From contig NZ_LIQG01000018.1 in NCBI RefSeq assembly GCF_001418015.1, forward strand, positions 1 through 64,000: 64,000 nucleotides of DNA, given 5' to 3'. Positions 1 through 12,000 of the stretch are shown here, one piece after another. The notes beneath the pieces are model-generated. The model had not been told where the DNA came from. It ran no database searches and saw only the letters and a program-made list of their open reading frames with translations. Each line of letters begins with the position of its first letter. Position 1 is the stretch's first letter. This DNA comes from Lacinutrix mariniflava. GTDB lineage: Bacteria > Bacteroidota > Bacteroidia > Flavobacteriales > Flavobacteriaceae. A program made the position numbers and the translations under genes.

Positions 1-3000
1 CGTTTGGCTCTCCGTTTTCGATAATTGTAGATTGACTTTCTAAATCGAACATATCAAAGAAACCATCGTTATCATCATCACAGGCTACTAATGGGATTGG
101 TGAAGCTATTGGTGATGGTAATGGGTTTACTCTTAAATCTAAAGTGATTGTACTTACACAACCTGTAACATTATTAGTGGCTCTTACGTAAACCGTTTGT
201 GCATTACTTGTATTTGAATATGGACTAACAATTTCTACAGCGCCGTCGTTTGTATCTGCTCCTGCTTGTGTGCTAAAATAAGTTAAAGTGATACCTGTTT
301 GTCCGTCTAGTATTTCTGCATTAGCATCTTCTAAGTTGAAGGCTTCTACTTCGTCGCCTGGATTATTAACATCACATAAATTTAGTGCTGTTGGCTGTAC
401 TAATACTGGTAATGGATTTACTATTAAATCTAAAGCCACTGTTTTATAACATCCTGTAGCATTATCTTCTACACGTACCCAAATGGTTTGTGCATCTACA
501 GTTGTGTTTACATAAGCGTTTGGCGTTGCGATAGCATTGGTTGGTGCTTCGGCATTAGCCTCTGATGTGTAATATGTAATAGTATATAATGTAGGGTCTA
601 AATCGTTAGTTGCATCTGCATCTAATAAGTTTAGGATCTCTGGTTCTTTTGTTGGTAGATTAAAACTTGCGAAACCGTCTGCATTGTCATCACAAACTTC
701 TAGCGGTGTTAATACTGCCGCTGTTGTTATTTGTGGTGTTGGGTTGACAATTAAATCTAATATAATAATATTTATACAATCATTATTTAAATTTACGACA
801 CGGGTATAAATCGGCTGATTATTTACTACAATATTATTATAATTACTATCTAATTCATTAACCGTATTTTCAGCATCAGCAAGAGTTTCATAATATGAAA
901 TCAAAAATCCAGGATCACCTGCTGCAATTTGAATATCTGCTTCATTTAAATTAAATTCTCCAAAACCATCACTGTCAGGATCACAATAGGTTAAAAATGG
1001 TGAAGGATTTATTATTCCAGAGCTGTTTACCCTTATTTCAAAGGATGTTGTGTCATAGCATCCCGTAAGACTATCTTCTAAACGAATATAAATAATTTCT
1101 GGATTTGAAACATTTGCATAAGAAGTAGGATTAAGTATTGCAAAACTAGCCGTTTCTGCGTTCGAAAGCGTGGTATAGTAAGTTACAGCTGTATTGTCTT
1201 GCCCATTGCTTATAACCGCATCATTAGAAGTTAAATTAAATAATACAGTCCCATTATTATCAATTTCACATTGTAATTCGTTATCGATTGGAAAAGCTGT
1301 TGGTGAAATACCTATAGAAATATCAAAAGTATTTTCATCCACACAATTATTTGGTGCTGTACTTGTTTCTGCGTAGACAAAAAGAGTTGTTGAATTCACT
1401 AAAATAGTACCAGCAGGTACAATAGCACCACTACCTGTTGGTCCACCTGTTGCCGTATAATAAGAACTGCCAGGAGATAAAGCAGGTAATGTATAAGTAT
1501 CACAAGCTTGTACATCTAATGGATCATCTGCAGTTGGTGAAACATCAATGGTAATTGTAAAGCTATTTTCATCGGTACAATTATTTGGTGTTGTACCAGT
1601 TTCAGTAAAAACAAACAATGTTGTTGTAGTTGTAATAGCTGTTCCTGCTGTTACTAAAGTACCTGTCCCTGCCGGTCCTCCTGTTGCAGTGTAATAGTTA
1701 TTTCCAGGTGTTAAATCTAGTAATGTGAAGGTATCACATGCTTGCACATCTGAAGGTGCATCTGCTGTTGGAGAAGCATCTATAGTAATTGTAAAGCTAT
1801 TTTCATCGGTACAATTGTTTGGTGTAGTACCTGTCTCTTTATAAACAAATAATGTAGTTGTGGTTGTAATAGCTGTTCCTGCTGTTACTAAAGCACCTGT
1901 ACCTGTTGGTCCTCCTGTTGCAGTATAATATTCATTATCTGTGGTTAAAGTAGGTAATGTATAAGTATCACATGCCTGAACATCTAAGGGCGCATCAGCT
2001 GTTGGTGAAACATCAATGGTAATTGTAAAACTATTTTCATCGGTACAATTATTTGGTGTTGTACCAGTTTCAGTAAAAACAAACAATGTTGTTGTAGTTG
2101 TAATAGCTGTTCCTGCTGTTACTAAAGTACCTGTCCCTGCCGGTCCTCCTGTTGCAGTGTAATACTTATTTTCAGGTGTTAAATCTAGTAATGTGAAGGT
2201 ATCACATGTTTGCACATCTGAAGGTGCATCTGCTGTTGGAGAAGCATCTATAGTAATTGTAAAGCTATTTTCATCGGTACAATTGTTTGGTGTTGTACCT
2301 GTCTCTTTATAAACAAATAATGTTGTTGTGGTTGTAACAGCTGTTCCTACTGTTAGTAAAGTACCTGCACCTGTTGGTCCTCCTGTTGCTGTATAATATT
2401 CATTATCGGCGGTTAAAGCAGGTAATGTATAAGTATCACAAGCCTGAACATCTAAAGGTGCATCTGCAGTTGGTGAAACATCAATGGTAATTGTAAAACT
2501 GTTTTCATCTGTACAATTATTTGGTGCTGTACCAGTTTCAGTAAAAACAAACAATGTTGTTGTGGTTGTAATAGCTGTACCTGCTGTTACTAAAGTACCT
2601 GTCCCTGCTGGCCCTCCTGTTGCTGTGTAATAGTCATTTCCGGGTGTTAAAGCTAGTAATGTAAAGGTATCACAAGCTTGTACATCTGAAGGTGCAGCTG
2701 CTGTTGGTGAAGTGTTTATAGTGATTGTAAAACTATTTTCATCGGTACAATTGTTTGGTGTTGTACCTGTCGCTTTATAAACAAATAATGTTGTTGTGGT
2801 TGTAATAGCGGTTCCTGCTGTTACTAAAGTACCTGTACCTGTTGGTCCTCCTGTTGTTGTATAATAATCATTATCCGTGGTTAAAGTAGGTAATGTATAA
2901 GTATCACAAGCTTGTACATCTAAAGGTGCATCTGCAGTTGGTGAAACATCAATGGTAATTGTAAAACTGTTTTCATCTGTACAATTATTTGGTGCTGTAC

Positions 3001-5653
3001 CAGTTTCAGTAAAAACAAAAAGTGTTGTTGTGGTTGTAATAGCTGTTCCTGCGGTTACTAAAGTACCTGTACCTGCTGATCCTCCTGTTGCTGTGTAATA
3101 GTCATTTCCGGGTGTTAAAGCTAATAATGTGAAGGTATCACATGCTTGCACATCTGAAGGTGCAGCTGCTGTTGGTGAAGTGTTTATAGTGATTGTAAAA
3201 CTATTTTCATCGGTACAATTGTTTGGTGTTGTACCTGTCTCTTTATAAACAAATAATGTTGTTGTGGTTGTAATAGCGGTTCCTGCTGTTACTAAAGTTC
3301 CTGAACCTGTTGGTCCTCCTGTTGCGGTATAATAATCGTTTCCTGGTGTTAAGTCTGGTAAATTAAAAGTGTCACAAGCCTGAACATCCAACGGATCATC
3401 CGCAGTCGGTAAAGCATCTATAGTTATTGTAAAACTAGTTTCACTAAAACAATCAGTATTAGAATTATTATCTACTCTAACATAAATAGTTTGAGTAGGA
3501 CTTGCTGTATTGCTATATACTGTTGGATTGGTTATAGGATTTGAGGAAGTAGCAACATCCGTTTGCAACTCATAAAAACTTACTGAGAAATTTAAAGGAT
3601 CTTGACCGTTTAGGATTTCTGATTCTAAAATTGTTAGATTAATTATTTCAACACCATCGTTAGAGCTATCATCACAGATACGAATATTGTTGGGTTGCGT
3701 AGCTACCGCTCTTTCATCCACTACTAAATTAAATGTAGGATTAGTTGATGAAATGTAACATGTTGGATCATCATTATCTTCGATTCTAACAAAAATAGGT
3801 TGAGGATTCGAAGTATTAATATATGAATTAGCCAAAGCATTTGTTCCTGCATCGGCATTACTAAAATCATCATGATAAGTAACACTATAATCTAAGGCAG
3901 ATAATGTTCCAAGGATAGCTGAGTCTTGTGTATTTAGAATAAATGTCTCTGTTCCATCATTACTAGTATCATCACAAACCACCAAATCTGGTACTGTATT
4001 AATTGTAGTCCCTAAAAATTGTAATAAAAAAGAATCTGTTGAAAAACAGCTTCCTGTTTGTGTGTCTTCAATTCTTATAAAAATTGTTTGCCCATCTGTA
4101 CCTGTATACATTATTGGATTAAGAATAGGATTTGCACCTGAGTTTGCATTAGCTTGAGAAATATGATATGTCACACTAACATCCATTGTGTCTTGAGTTC
4201 CAATGGCTGGAATATTATTATCAGTTAGATTAAAAACTGCTGTTGTGCTACCATTGTTGCATTTTGTCAAATTATTTACAGACTGAATTATAGGAGTCGT
4301 TTTATATTCAACAAAAATAGAATCTGTAGTTTGACAAGAAGAAGTAACATCTATTTCGACAAAATAATTTCCTTGTTGTGTAATATCTAATGTAGATCCT
4401 GTTTCTCCAAATATTTCATTTCCGTCAAGATACCAAGTATGATTTACACCAGAAAAAGAAGTGTCTAAGGTAATAGATGTACCTTGACATTGAGCAGTAC
4501 CTGCAGCAATTGTTATGTCTTCTCCTAGGTCTCCTCCTCCTAAATCAAATGTACCTGCACCAATAAAAACTGCGGCATCTCTTACTGAATCATCACCATC
4601 TGCAATTACTAATTTTATAGTGTATGCATCACCAGCAATTACGTTGGCAAAAGCAGTCATTGGTACCGTATAACCTAGAAAATTAGTAGGATTATCTATT
4701 GGAGCCTGACCTCCAGGCCCATAGTAGGAATCAAAAAACATGGGATTAACTGATGTGCATGACGGTCTATATGCATTATCTCTTACAGTCGTTACACCAA
4801 CTGGATCGGTAGTACCTGGTACGACAGCAAGATTCGATACTGCTAAATTAGATTGCTTTGTTAATATAAAAGCAAAAGCATCTGCATAGCTACATTGAAA
4901 TGCGCCATATTCCTCAGAAGCAAAAATATAATCAAAACTTATAGTGTTGCTTGTAGGTACAAAACTAAATTCAATATAAGATGCATTATAAGTAACTACA
5001 CCGCCTCCAATAATAGCCTCTAAATCGGCATCTCCACCCCAAGTACCATTATTTTGAGCACCTGTCTCAGGACCTTCTGCTGCTGTGGCATTACCCGTAG
5101 ATAATATAATACCACTTTGAAAAGCAAAAGCACCTGGCATAGCTGTAAATGATCCTATTCCTTGTGATGCTCCAAAATTCATATCATCACTAGAAGTTAT
5201 ATCAGCAACTAAAGCACATGAGTTGTTTATTAATACATCGGTTACTAATTCTTGAGTACTATATGTTGTTATATCTACATCAATATATGGAGAGAATACT
5301 TTATCTTCAGTTATTGATGAAGCAACATTTTCAATTCCATTCTTAATTTTTAAATGCGAATCTTTAATAATGATATCAAAAGACTGTTCATTAAAACAGT
5401 TATCTTCAATATTAATTACACTAGAATAAGTATATAGTGTCGTGCTTTGGTAAATAACCGTACCAGGTTTAATAACTAAACCATAACCATCTGGACCACC
5501 TGACTCTGTATAGTAAGTATTGCCCGAAGGTAGATTTGGTAATATATATTTTTGATAGACTTCTATATTTGATGGAGTTTCTAAGTCATCAGCATATAAA
5601 ACAGTGCTAAAAAGAGTTGCAAATAGAAACGAAAAAAGTAGAGTGTTTTTCAT
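1..5653 (-). CDS. Giant secreted repeat protein with choice-of-anchor L domain (C-terminus outside window)
   Basis: The frame is open from an ATG at 5653 to the window edge (1884 codons); I checked residues near the edge codon by codon and found no stop. A signal peptide of about 21 residues (MKNTLLFSF...VLYA) starts it. One degenerate module follows at residues 70-95. A choice-of-anchor L domain follows (about residues 140-370, with SSDDMNFG, SGIILSTGN, FDYIFASEEYG and DAFAFILT). Then come an Ig/PKD-like segment, several roughly 100-residue modules with CDDxxxDG and IYVRVED motifs, nine near-identical 78-residue modules, and four more CDD modules. In Flavobacteriaceae such proteins are normally exported by the type IX system and carry a C-terminal sorting domain. 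That end is outside the window, so T9SS export is inferred. A role in adhesion or the cell surface is likely; the ligand is unknown. Confidence 0.85.
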   Translation of the reverse strand, partial: MKNTLLFSFLFATLFSTVLYADDLETPSNIEVYQKYILPNLPSGNTYYTESGGPDGYGLVIKPGTVIYQSTTLYTYSSVINIEDNCFNEQSFDIIIKDSHLKIKNGIENVASSITEDKVFSPYIDVDITTYSTQELVTDVLINNSCALVADITSSDDMNFGASQGIGSFTAMPGAFAFQSGIILSTGNATAAEGPETGAQNNGTWGGDADLEAIIGGGVVTYNASYIEFSFVPTSNTISFDYIFASEEYGAFQCSYADAFAFILTKQSNLAVSNLAVVPGTTDPVGVTTVRDNAYRPSCTSVNPMFFDSYYGPGGQAPIDNPTNFLGYTVPMTAFANVIAGDAYTIKLVIADGDDSVRDAAVFIGAGTFDLGGGDLGEDITIAAGTAQCQGTSITLDTSFSGVNHTWYLDGNEIFGETGSTLDITQQGNYFVEIDVTSSCQTTDSIFVEYKTTPIIQSVNNLTKCNNGSTTAVFNLTDNNIPAIGTQDTMDVSVTYHISQANANSGANPILNPIMYTGTDGQTIFIRIEDTQTGSCFSTDSFLLQFLGTTINTVPDLVVCDDTSNDGTETFILNTQDSAILGTLSALDYSVTYHDDFSNADAGTNALANSYINTSNPQPIFVRIEDNDDPTCYISSTNPTFNLVVDERAVATQPNNIRICDDSSNDGVEIINLTILESEILNGQDPLNFSVSFYELQTDVATSSNPITNPTVYSNTASPTQTIYVRVDNNSNTDCFSETSFTITIDALPTADDPLDVQACDTFNLPDLTPGNDYYTATGGPTGSGTLVTAGTAITTTTTLFVYKETGTTPNNCTDENSFTITINTSPTAAAPSDVQACDTFTLLALTPGNDYYTATGGSAGTGTLVTAGTAITTTTTLFVFTETGTAPNNCTDENSFTITIDVSPTADAPLDVQACDTYTLPTLTTDNDYYTTTGGPTGTGTLVTAGTAITTTTTLFVYKATGTTPNNCTDENSFTITINTSPTAAAPSDVQACDTFTLLALTPGNDYYTATGGPAGTGTLVTAGTAITTTTTLFVFTETGTAPNNCTDENSFTITIDVSPTADAPLDVQACDTYTLPALTADNEYYTATGGPTGAGTLLTVGTAVTTTTTLFVYKETGTTPNNCTDENSFTITIDASPTADAPSDVQTCDTFTLLDLTPENKYYTATGGPAGTGTLVTAGTAITTTTTLFVFTETGTTPNNCTDENSFTITIDVSPTADAPLDVQACDTYTLPTLTTDNEYYTATGGPTGTGALVTAGTAITTTTTLFVYKETGTTPNNCTDENSFTITIDASPTADAPSDVQACDTFTLLDLTPGNNYYTATGGPAGTGTLVTAGTAITTTTTLFVFTETGTTPNNCTDENSFTITIDVSPTADDPLDVQACDTYTLPALSPGSSYYTATGGPTGSGAIVPAGTILVNSTTLFVYAETSTAPNNCVDENTFDISIGISPTAFPIDNELQCEIDNNGTVLFNLTSNDAVISNGQDNTAVTYYTTLSNAETASFAILNPTSYANVSNPEIIYIRLEDSLTGCYDTTSFEIRVNSSGIINPSPFLTYCDPDSDGFGEFNLNEADIQIAAGDPGFLISYYETLADAENTVNELDSNYNNIVVNNQPIYTRVVNLNNDCINIIILDLIVNPTPQITTAAVLTPLEVCDDNADGFASFNLPTKEPEILNLLDADATNDLDPTLYTITYYTSEANAEAPTNAIATPNAYVNTTVDAQTIWVRVEDNATGCYKTVALDLIVNPLPVLVQPTALNLCDVNNPGDEVEAFNLEDANAEILDGQTGITLTYFSTQAGADTNDGAVEIVSPYSNTSNAQTVYVRATNNVTGCVSTITLDLRVNPLPSPIASPIPLVACDDDNDGFFDMFDLESQSTIIENGEPN
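1310..3415 (-). repeat. Nine tandem 234-bp coding repeats in alternating A/B order
   Basis: The anchor string acaatt[a/g]tttggtg recurs at 1343, 1577, 1811, 2045, 2279, 2513, 2747, 2981 and 3215, always exactly 234 bp (78 codons) apart. Units at 1577, 2045, 2513 and 2981 share one variant (coding VFTETGT). Units at 1811, 2279, 2747 and 3215 share another (coding VYKETGT or VYKATGT). The array is therefore built from 468-bp A+B dimers, with a more diverged unit at 1343. Each module reads roughly PTADAP-DVQACDT-LPALTPGNDYY-TGG-GTLVTAGTAITTTTTLFV-NNCTDENSFTITI. Unit boundaries are arbitrary. Confidence 0.9.
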
Positions 5654-5711
5654 AGATTTAAATAGAATAGAATGGATTACATTATAATTCATTCTTGATA
5701 ATTTTCTTTTT

Positions 5712-5727
5712 ATTGTAAAATTACAAT
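5712..5727 (-). promoter_or_regulatory. Palindrome upstream of the giant surface-protein gene
   Basis: ATTGTAA-AA-TTACAAT (7-bp arms, 2-bp centre) lies about 60 bp upstream of the ATG at 5653. On the minus strand it contains TAATTTTA, a near match to the Bacteroidota -7 box. It could be an operator over the promoter or a chance AT-rich palindrome. Confidence 0.3.
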
Positions 5728-5824
5728 TTATTATATAAAACCGAACAATTTTCTTTTGGCTAAATTTAGCAATTCATCAATGGCTTAGAGACTTACTACT
5801 AATTTTATTAATTTTTAGAACAAA

Positions 5825-5859
5825 AAAAATCTCGTTAAAATACAATTAACGAGATTTTT
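5825..5859 (-). terminator. Intrinsic terminator after the BadF-type kinase
   Basis: A 14-bp perfect stem (5825-5838 with 5846-5859; core ATCTCGTTAA/TTAACGAGAT) has a 7-nt loop and A/T runs on both sides, so it could work in both directions. It lies just downstream of the kinase stop at 5879. Confidence 0.85.
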
Positions 5860-5878
5860 ATTATTTAAAATATAAATT

Positions 5879-6742
5879 TCAATTTCTTTTATTGGTGTGA
5901 AAGCTAACTAAACCTTCTATAGGTCGTCTTTCAAAATTACCAACTTTATACCCTAACTCTTCAGCAACTTCTCTAATTTCATCTTGACAGAAAAAAGCAA
6001 TAGATCCTGCAAAATGTACTGGAACTGTTTTAATTTCTTCTTTAAACTGAAGAATCATATTCTTTGAAAACACACGAATACCTTCTTTAATAAGCTCCTT
6101 TACGTATTTAGAATCTTTATTCAAAATCATAAATTCTGCAAAATTAGCTAAGTAGGCATTTGGATTTGGTTGTTTATAAAGGTTATATTTTATATAATCT
6201 GAATCCAAATTATATTTATCTGCAAAAGCAATTTTAATATCTTCTGGCATGTGATTAAAGTAATAATCACGAATTAGCTGCTTACCATAATAATTTCCAG
6301 AAGCATCATCCATTAAAGTATATCCAAGTGAACTTACACGTTGCTCAAGTTTTTTCCCATCATAATAACTACAATTAGATCCTGTTCCTAAAATACAAAC
6401 AACCGCTGCCTCATCTGGAGCGTTAATTGTAGCATAAACTGCTGCCAAAGTATCTTCGTTCACTTCTACATTAGCATTAGTAAAAATTTGTTGTAGAACA
6501 ACTTTTAATGCCAATCTTGGGTTTTCGGTGCCACAACCGGCTCCATAAAAATAGATATTAGTTACTTTTTCGCGATTTGCTTTTAGCTCTTTACTTTTTT
6601 TAATGGTTTTCCTAAGTTTTTTCTCAGAAAGTATAGCTGGATTTAAACCTTTGGTTCTAATTTTTTCAAGTAATTGATTTCCATCTTTATCTACTGCAAT
6701 CCAATCGCATTTTGTAGAACCACTATCAACTATTAATATCAT
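5879..6742 (-). CDS. BadF/BadG/BcrA/BcrD-family ATPase, N-acetylglucosamine kinase-like
   Basis: A 287-residue sugar-kinase-fold protein with an ASKHA phosphate-1 loop at the N-terminus (ILIVDSGSTKCDW), a phosphate-2-like segment (CILGTGSNC, about residue 117) and an adenosine-side motif near the end (VHFAGSIAFF). This is the layout of the BadF ATPase family that includes N-acetylglucosamine kinases. It probably phosphorylates an amino sugar or a related sugar in the cytoplasm. It lies downstream of pfkA and gap on the same strand, separated from gap by an 88-bp gap with its own terminator, so part of its transcription may be independent. The exact substrate cannot be read from the sequence. 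Confidence 0.75.
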   Translation of the reverse strand: MILIVDSGSTKCDWIAVDKDGNQLLEKIRTKGLNPAILSEKKLRKTIKKSKELKANREKVTNIYFYGAGCGTENPRLALKVVLQQIFTNANVEVNEDTLAAVYATINAPDEAAVVCILGTGSNCSYYDGKKLEQRVSSLGYTLMDDASGNYYGKQLIRDYYFNHMPEDIKIAFADKYNLDSDYIKYNLYKQPNPNAYLANFAEFMILNKDSKYVKELIKEGIRVFSKNMILQFKEEIKTVPVHFAGSIAFFCQDEIREVAEELGYKVGNFERRPIEGLVSFHTNKRN

Positions 6743-6765
6743 GATAAAAGTAATTTAGTTATTAA

Positions 6766-6806
6766 AAAAGCGCAGTAAAAAGTTTAAAACTTCTAACTGC
6801 GCTTTT
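6766..6806 (-). terminator. Hairpin terminator between gap and the kinase gene
   Basis: AAAAGCGCAGT (6766-6776) pairs perfectly with ACTGCGCTTTT (6796-6806) across a 19-nt loop, with A and T runs at the ends. It follows the gap stop codon at 6831 on the minus strand. Confidence 0.8.
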
Positions 6807-6830
6807 AAGTATTATTGAATAGAAAAAAGC

Positions 6831-8836
<2,006 letters not shown>

Positions 8837-8892
8837 TTATTTAACTTGTTTGAAGCTAAACTAATAAAGTAAATCAATATAATACTACGTAT

Positions 8893-8909
8893 TTGTTAAA
8901 ATTTAACAA
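8893..8909 (-). promoter_or_regulatory. Perfect palindrome upstream of pfkA (candidate operator)
   Basis: TTGTTAAA-A-TTTAACAA has 8-bp perfect arms around one base. It lies 57 bp upstream of the pfkA ATG, in the only promoter region available to the pfkA-gap unit. The symmetry and position suggest a repressor or activator site; the protein is unknown. The rest of 8837-9099 shows no gene. Confidence 0.4.
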
Positions 8910-9099
8910 GTGTATTTTTACTATAACGTTTTAGTTAATAAAATTGTTGAAAAAAGGTTAAAAAATTGATTATTATTAACTGAAAAAAGAGTCTAAAAGT
9001 TGATTTTTAAGAAAATTATATATTTCGATAAGAATGAAATAAATAGTTTTAATTGGATGTGGTTTCTTCAATAAAAAGAAATTCAAATGAAAAGCAATA

Positions 9100-12000
9100 T
9101 TATTCTTTAATCCCAAATCCAGAAGGAAGTGGATTTTCTTTTTCTTCAGAAACTGGTTTTTCTTTCAGTTGTTCTTCGTTAGTTTCTTCTTCTTTTTTAT
9201 TGAATATTTTTCGAAGTAGTTCTCCAAACGTATCAAAATCTACAGAATATGCTATACCAAGTCCCTGTGTATAACCTATTTCTTCTCCAAAATTTCTAAT
9301 ACTATTTTCTCTATTAAACACCGTTGCAGTAAGTGTCCCTTCTTCATTTAATAAGAAATCTACTTGTACATCTCCAGCTATTACAGAATCTGTAGCTCCT
9401 CCTACAGGAACTCCTACTTTACCATTAATTAGCACACGGTCTGTAATTTTGGTTTGCAAAGTAAAACCAACACGATCATCTGTATTGTAATCTGGTCTAT
9501 TTTGGCCTGCTTCGTAATTTAAACCTATTTTAATCTTATTATCAGAGTCTGAAAAAATACCATTAATCAAACCATTAATACGTTCTGCAATAGTACCCGT
9601 AAAATTAATATCTTGTAATTGCCTGTTAAATCCACCGGTAGCTAATAGATATAATGCTTGATTTTCTGTATCGTCTTTGGAATCTAATCTGTAATTTAAC
9701 TCAGATTTTATAGTTGAACTCGCATTAGGGAATTCGAATTTAAATTCCGGTTCTGGTCTCTCTAACTGTCCCGTTAGGTTAATTTGAAGCTCAACCGGAA
9801 TAGTTCTGTTAATAGGATTATCTAACAAAGGAGAAGGATTTGTTCTCGTTTTATATATGGCTTGAATATTTATTTCTGCATCTAAAGGATCTCCATTCCA
9901 AGCTATTGTACTTTCGTAAGGTTTTACACTAAACTCTTTTTGCACAACACCTCCATAAAGAAAATTATAAACGCCTTCATAAACTACAAAATCTCCAAAC
10001 ATTTCAAACTTATCGTTTGTATTAATGTTAAACAGCAAACTTCCATTTCCACGACCTCGAATGGTACTTCCAGACTCTTTATCCATTACAATTTCTATAA
10101 GAGCATCTTGAGTTACGTTTAAATCGAAAAAGAGTTCTAGTCCAGATATGTTTTTAGTTTCTATAACTTTACCTTCAGATTTTGCTTGTTTTTCTTCTGG
10201 AGTTAAAAAATGAATAAAAGAATTATCTCCAAAGGATTCAACATCACTTAAAGGTATAAAGAACTCTGTACCAGATTTAGTTTCAGCTTCTGCAGTAATC
10301 CTCAGCGCTTCTGTTGGACCAAAAACGTTTGCAACACCACTAATGAAACCTGTTCCATAATATGGAGATTCCTCGGTTTCTTTGGTGTCTAAAACCAAAA
10401 GTCTATCGGTTTCTATACCTAAATTTAAGCGCCATTTAGCAAAGTTAACATGGCTTACAATACCATCTAGTAAACCTTTTGTTCCATATTTAACATCTGT
10501 AAGTTTAATGTCGTTAAAATTAAAATTCTGATTATCTAAAGTTACTGAAGAATTATCCTCGAAATCTAAATCTACATTAAGATAAGGTATTTTTAAACCA
10601 CCTTTATTTATTTTTAAGTCACCATTAAAATTAGGTTGTTTTAAATCTCCATTAACACCAATGCTACCTGTAACGACTCCTCTAACCTTACTTAAAACTG
10701 GTTCTAATAAAGGTGACAGTATGCCAATGTCAAAATCCTTAAAGCGTAAGTCTACATCTATGGCAGCGTTTTTAGACGAAACGTCAATGTCTCCAATGGC
10801 TTCAAAAGAATTCTTAACATCGTCCTTTATCTTTGCTTTTACACTGTAGTTAGTAAGTGACTGATTACCTTTTATATTTGCATCAAAAGAACCAAAATAA
10901 GTGTTGTTAATCTCTAAATCGTCTATTGTAATTGAAGAGTTAGGAAGATAGCTTCCATTTTTTTGAAGCAAATCTAACTTCCCATTTACATTACCAACTA
11001 AAGACAAACTATCTATTCTAGGTGTAATTTTTGCTAAATCAACATCTTTAAAATTAAGCTTTAAGTCTTTGTAAGTAGAATCTCTAATAACTCCCGCAAG
11101 TCTTATTTCTTCGTTATTATGACTTAGTATAAGTTTTTCGATGTTAAAGTCTTTAAAGCCATTAGCAATTTCTACTTTATTGTACTTATCCGATGCTTCA
11201 TTAAGCTTCCAAAGGTTATCTTTAAAAGTAACTTCGCTAGTTTTAAAACCTACAACAGAGTTGTTTTGCTCATTAATAGTATGATAAAAACTAAGGTTAT
11301 ACTCATCTGTATTCGTGCTACCTCCCTTAAATTCACTACGCATATACAGTGTATCATTTAAAGTCACGTTAATTAAATTAAACTTAGAAATATTATAAAA
11401 ATTAGTATTTAAACTATCAATCTCTATATAGGTGTTAAAAAGTGGATTTTTATTGTCTACCTGCAGCTCAATTTCACTGGCAAAATAGTCTAACCATTCT
11501 ATTTTAGGCGATTTAAAAGTAAGCTTAAACTCTTTTTCATCGGTTTCTACTCGACCTCTTACATAAGTGTTTTTACCTAATTTTAAATCTGGATAAAAAA
11601 CTTCAACTATTTTATTATAAATTTTAAAGTTGAAATTAATAAATTGATCCGTCTCTATTGCATTTGGTGGTTGACTTGTATATATGTCTTTAACAGAATT
11701 TTCGAATAAGTTTGGAACATCTTTAAATAAAAACTCACCTCTCATGGTTCCTTCTATTATATCTGGAGAATCAACATTTATAATATGCTCTTTATCTTCA
11801 AAACTTGAGGTTATCGCAAAATCCTCAAAATAATAATCATCTATTTCATTTTTATAGTTTGTTTTCTTAAAAGTAATATTTCCAACAGCATCGTCTAACG
11901 TTGTGCCTTTCATTTTCATTTGCACATTCCCTTTAAAAAATGAGAGAGAATCTCTTGTGTAAAGGTTTAACTTCTTTAAATCTGCATATGCAACGTTTGC

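Noticed and set aside
1194-1376. 60-codon plus-strand ORF
   Set aside because: Shadow of the giant surface-protein gene, whose frame is open throughout on the minus strand.
1310-3415. Regular repeats that could suggest a CRISPR or satellite array
   Set aside because: Period 234 bp is an exact codon multiple, there are no unique spacers, and the array lies in frame inside a coding sequence.
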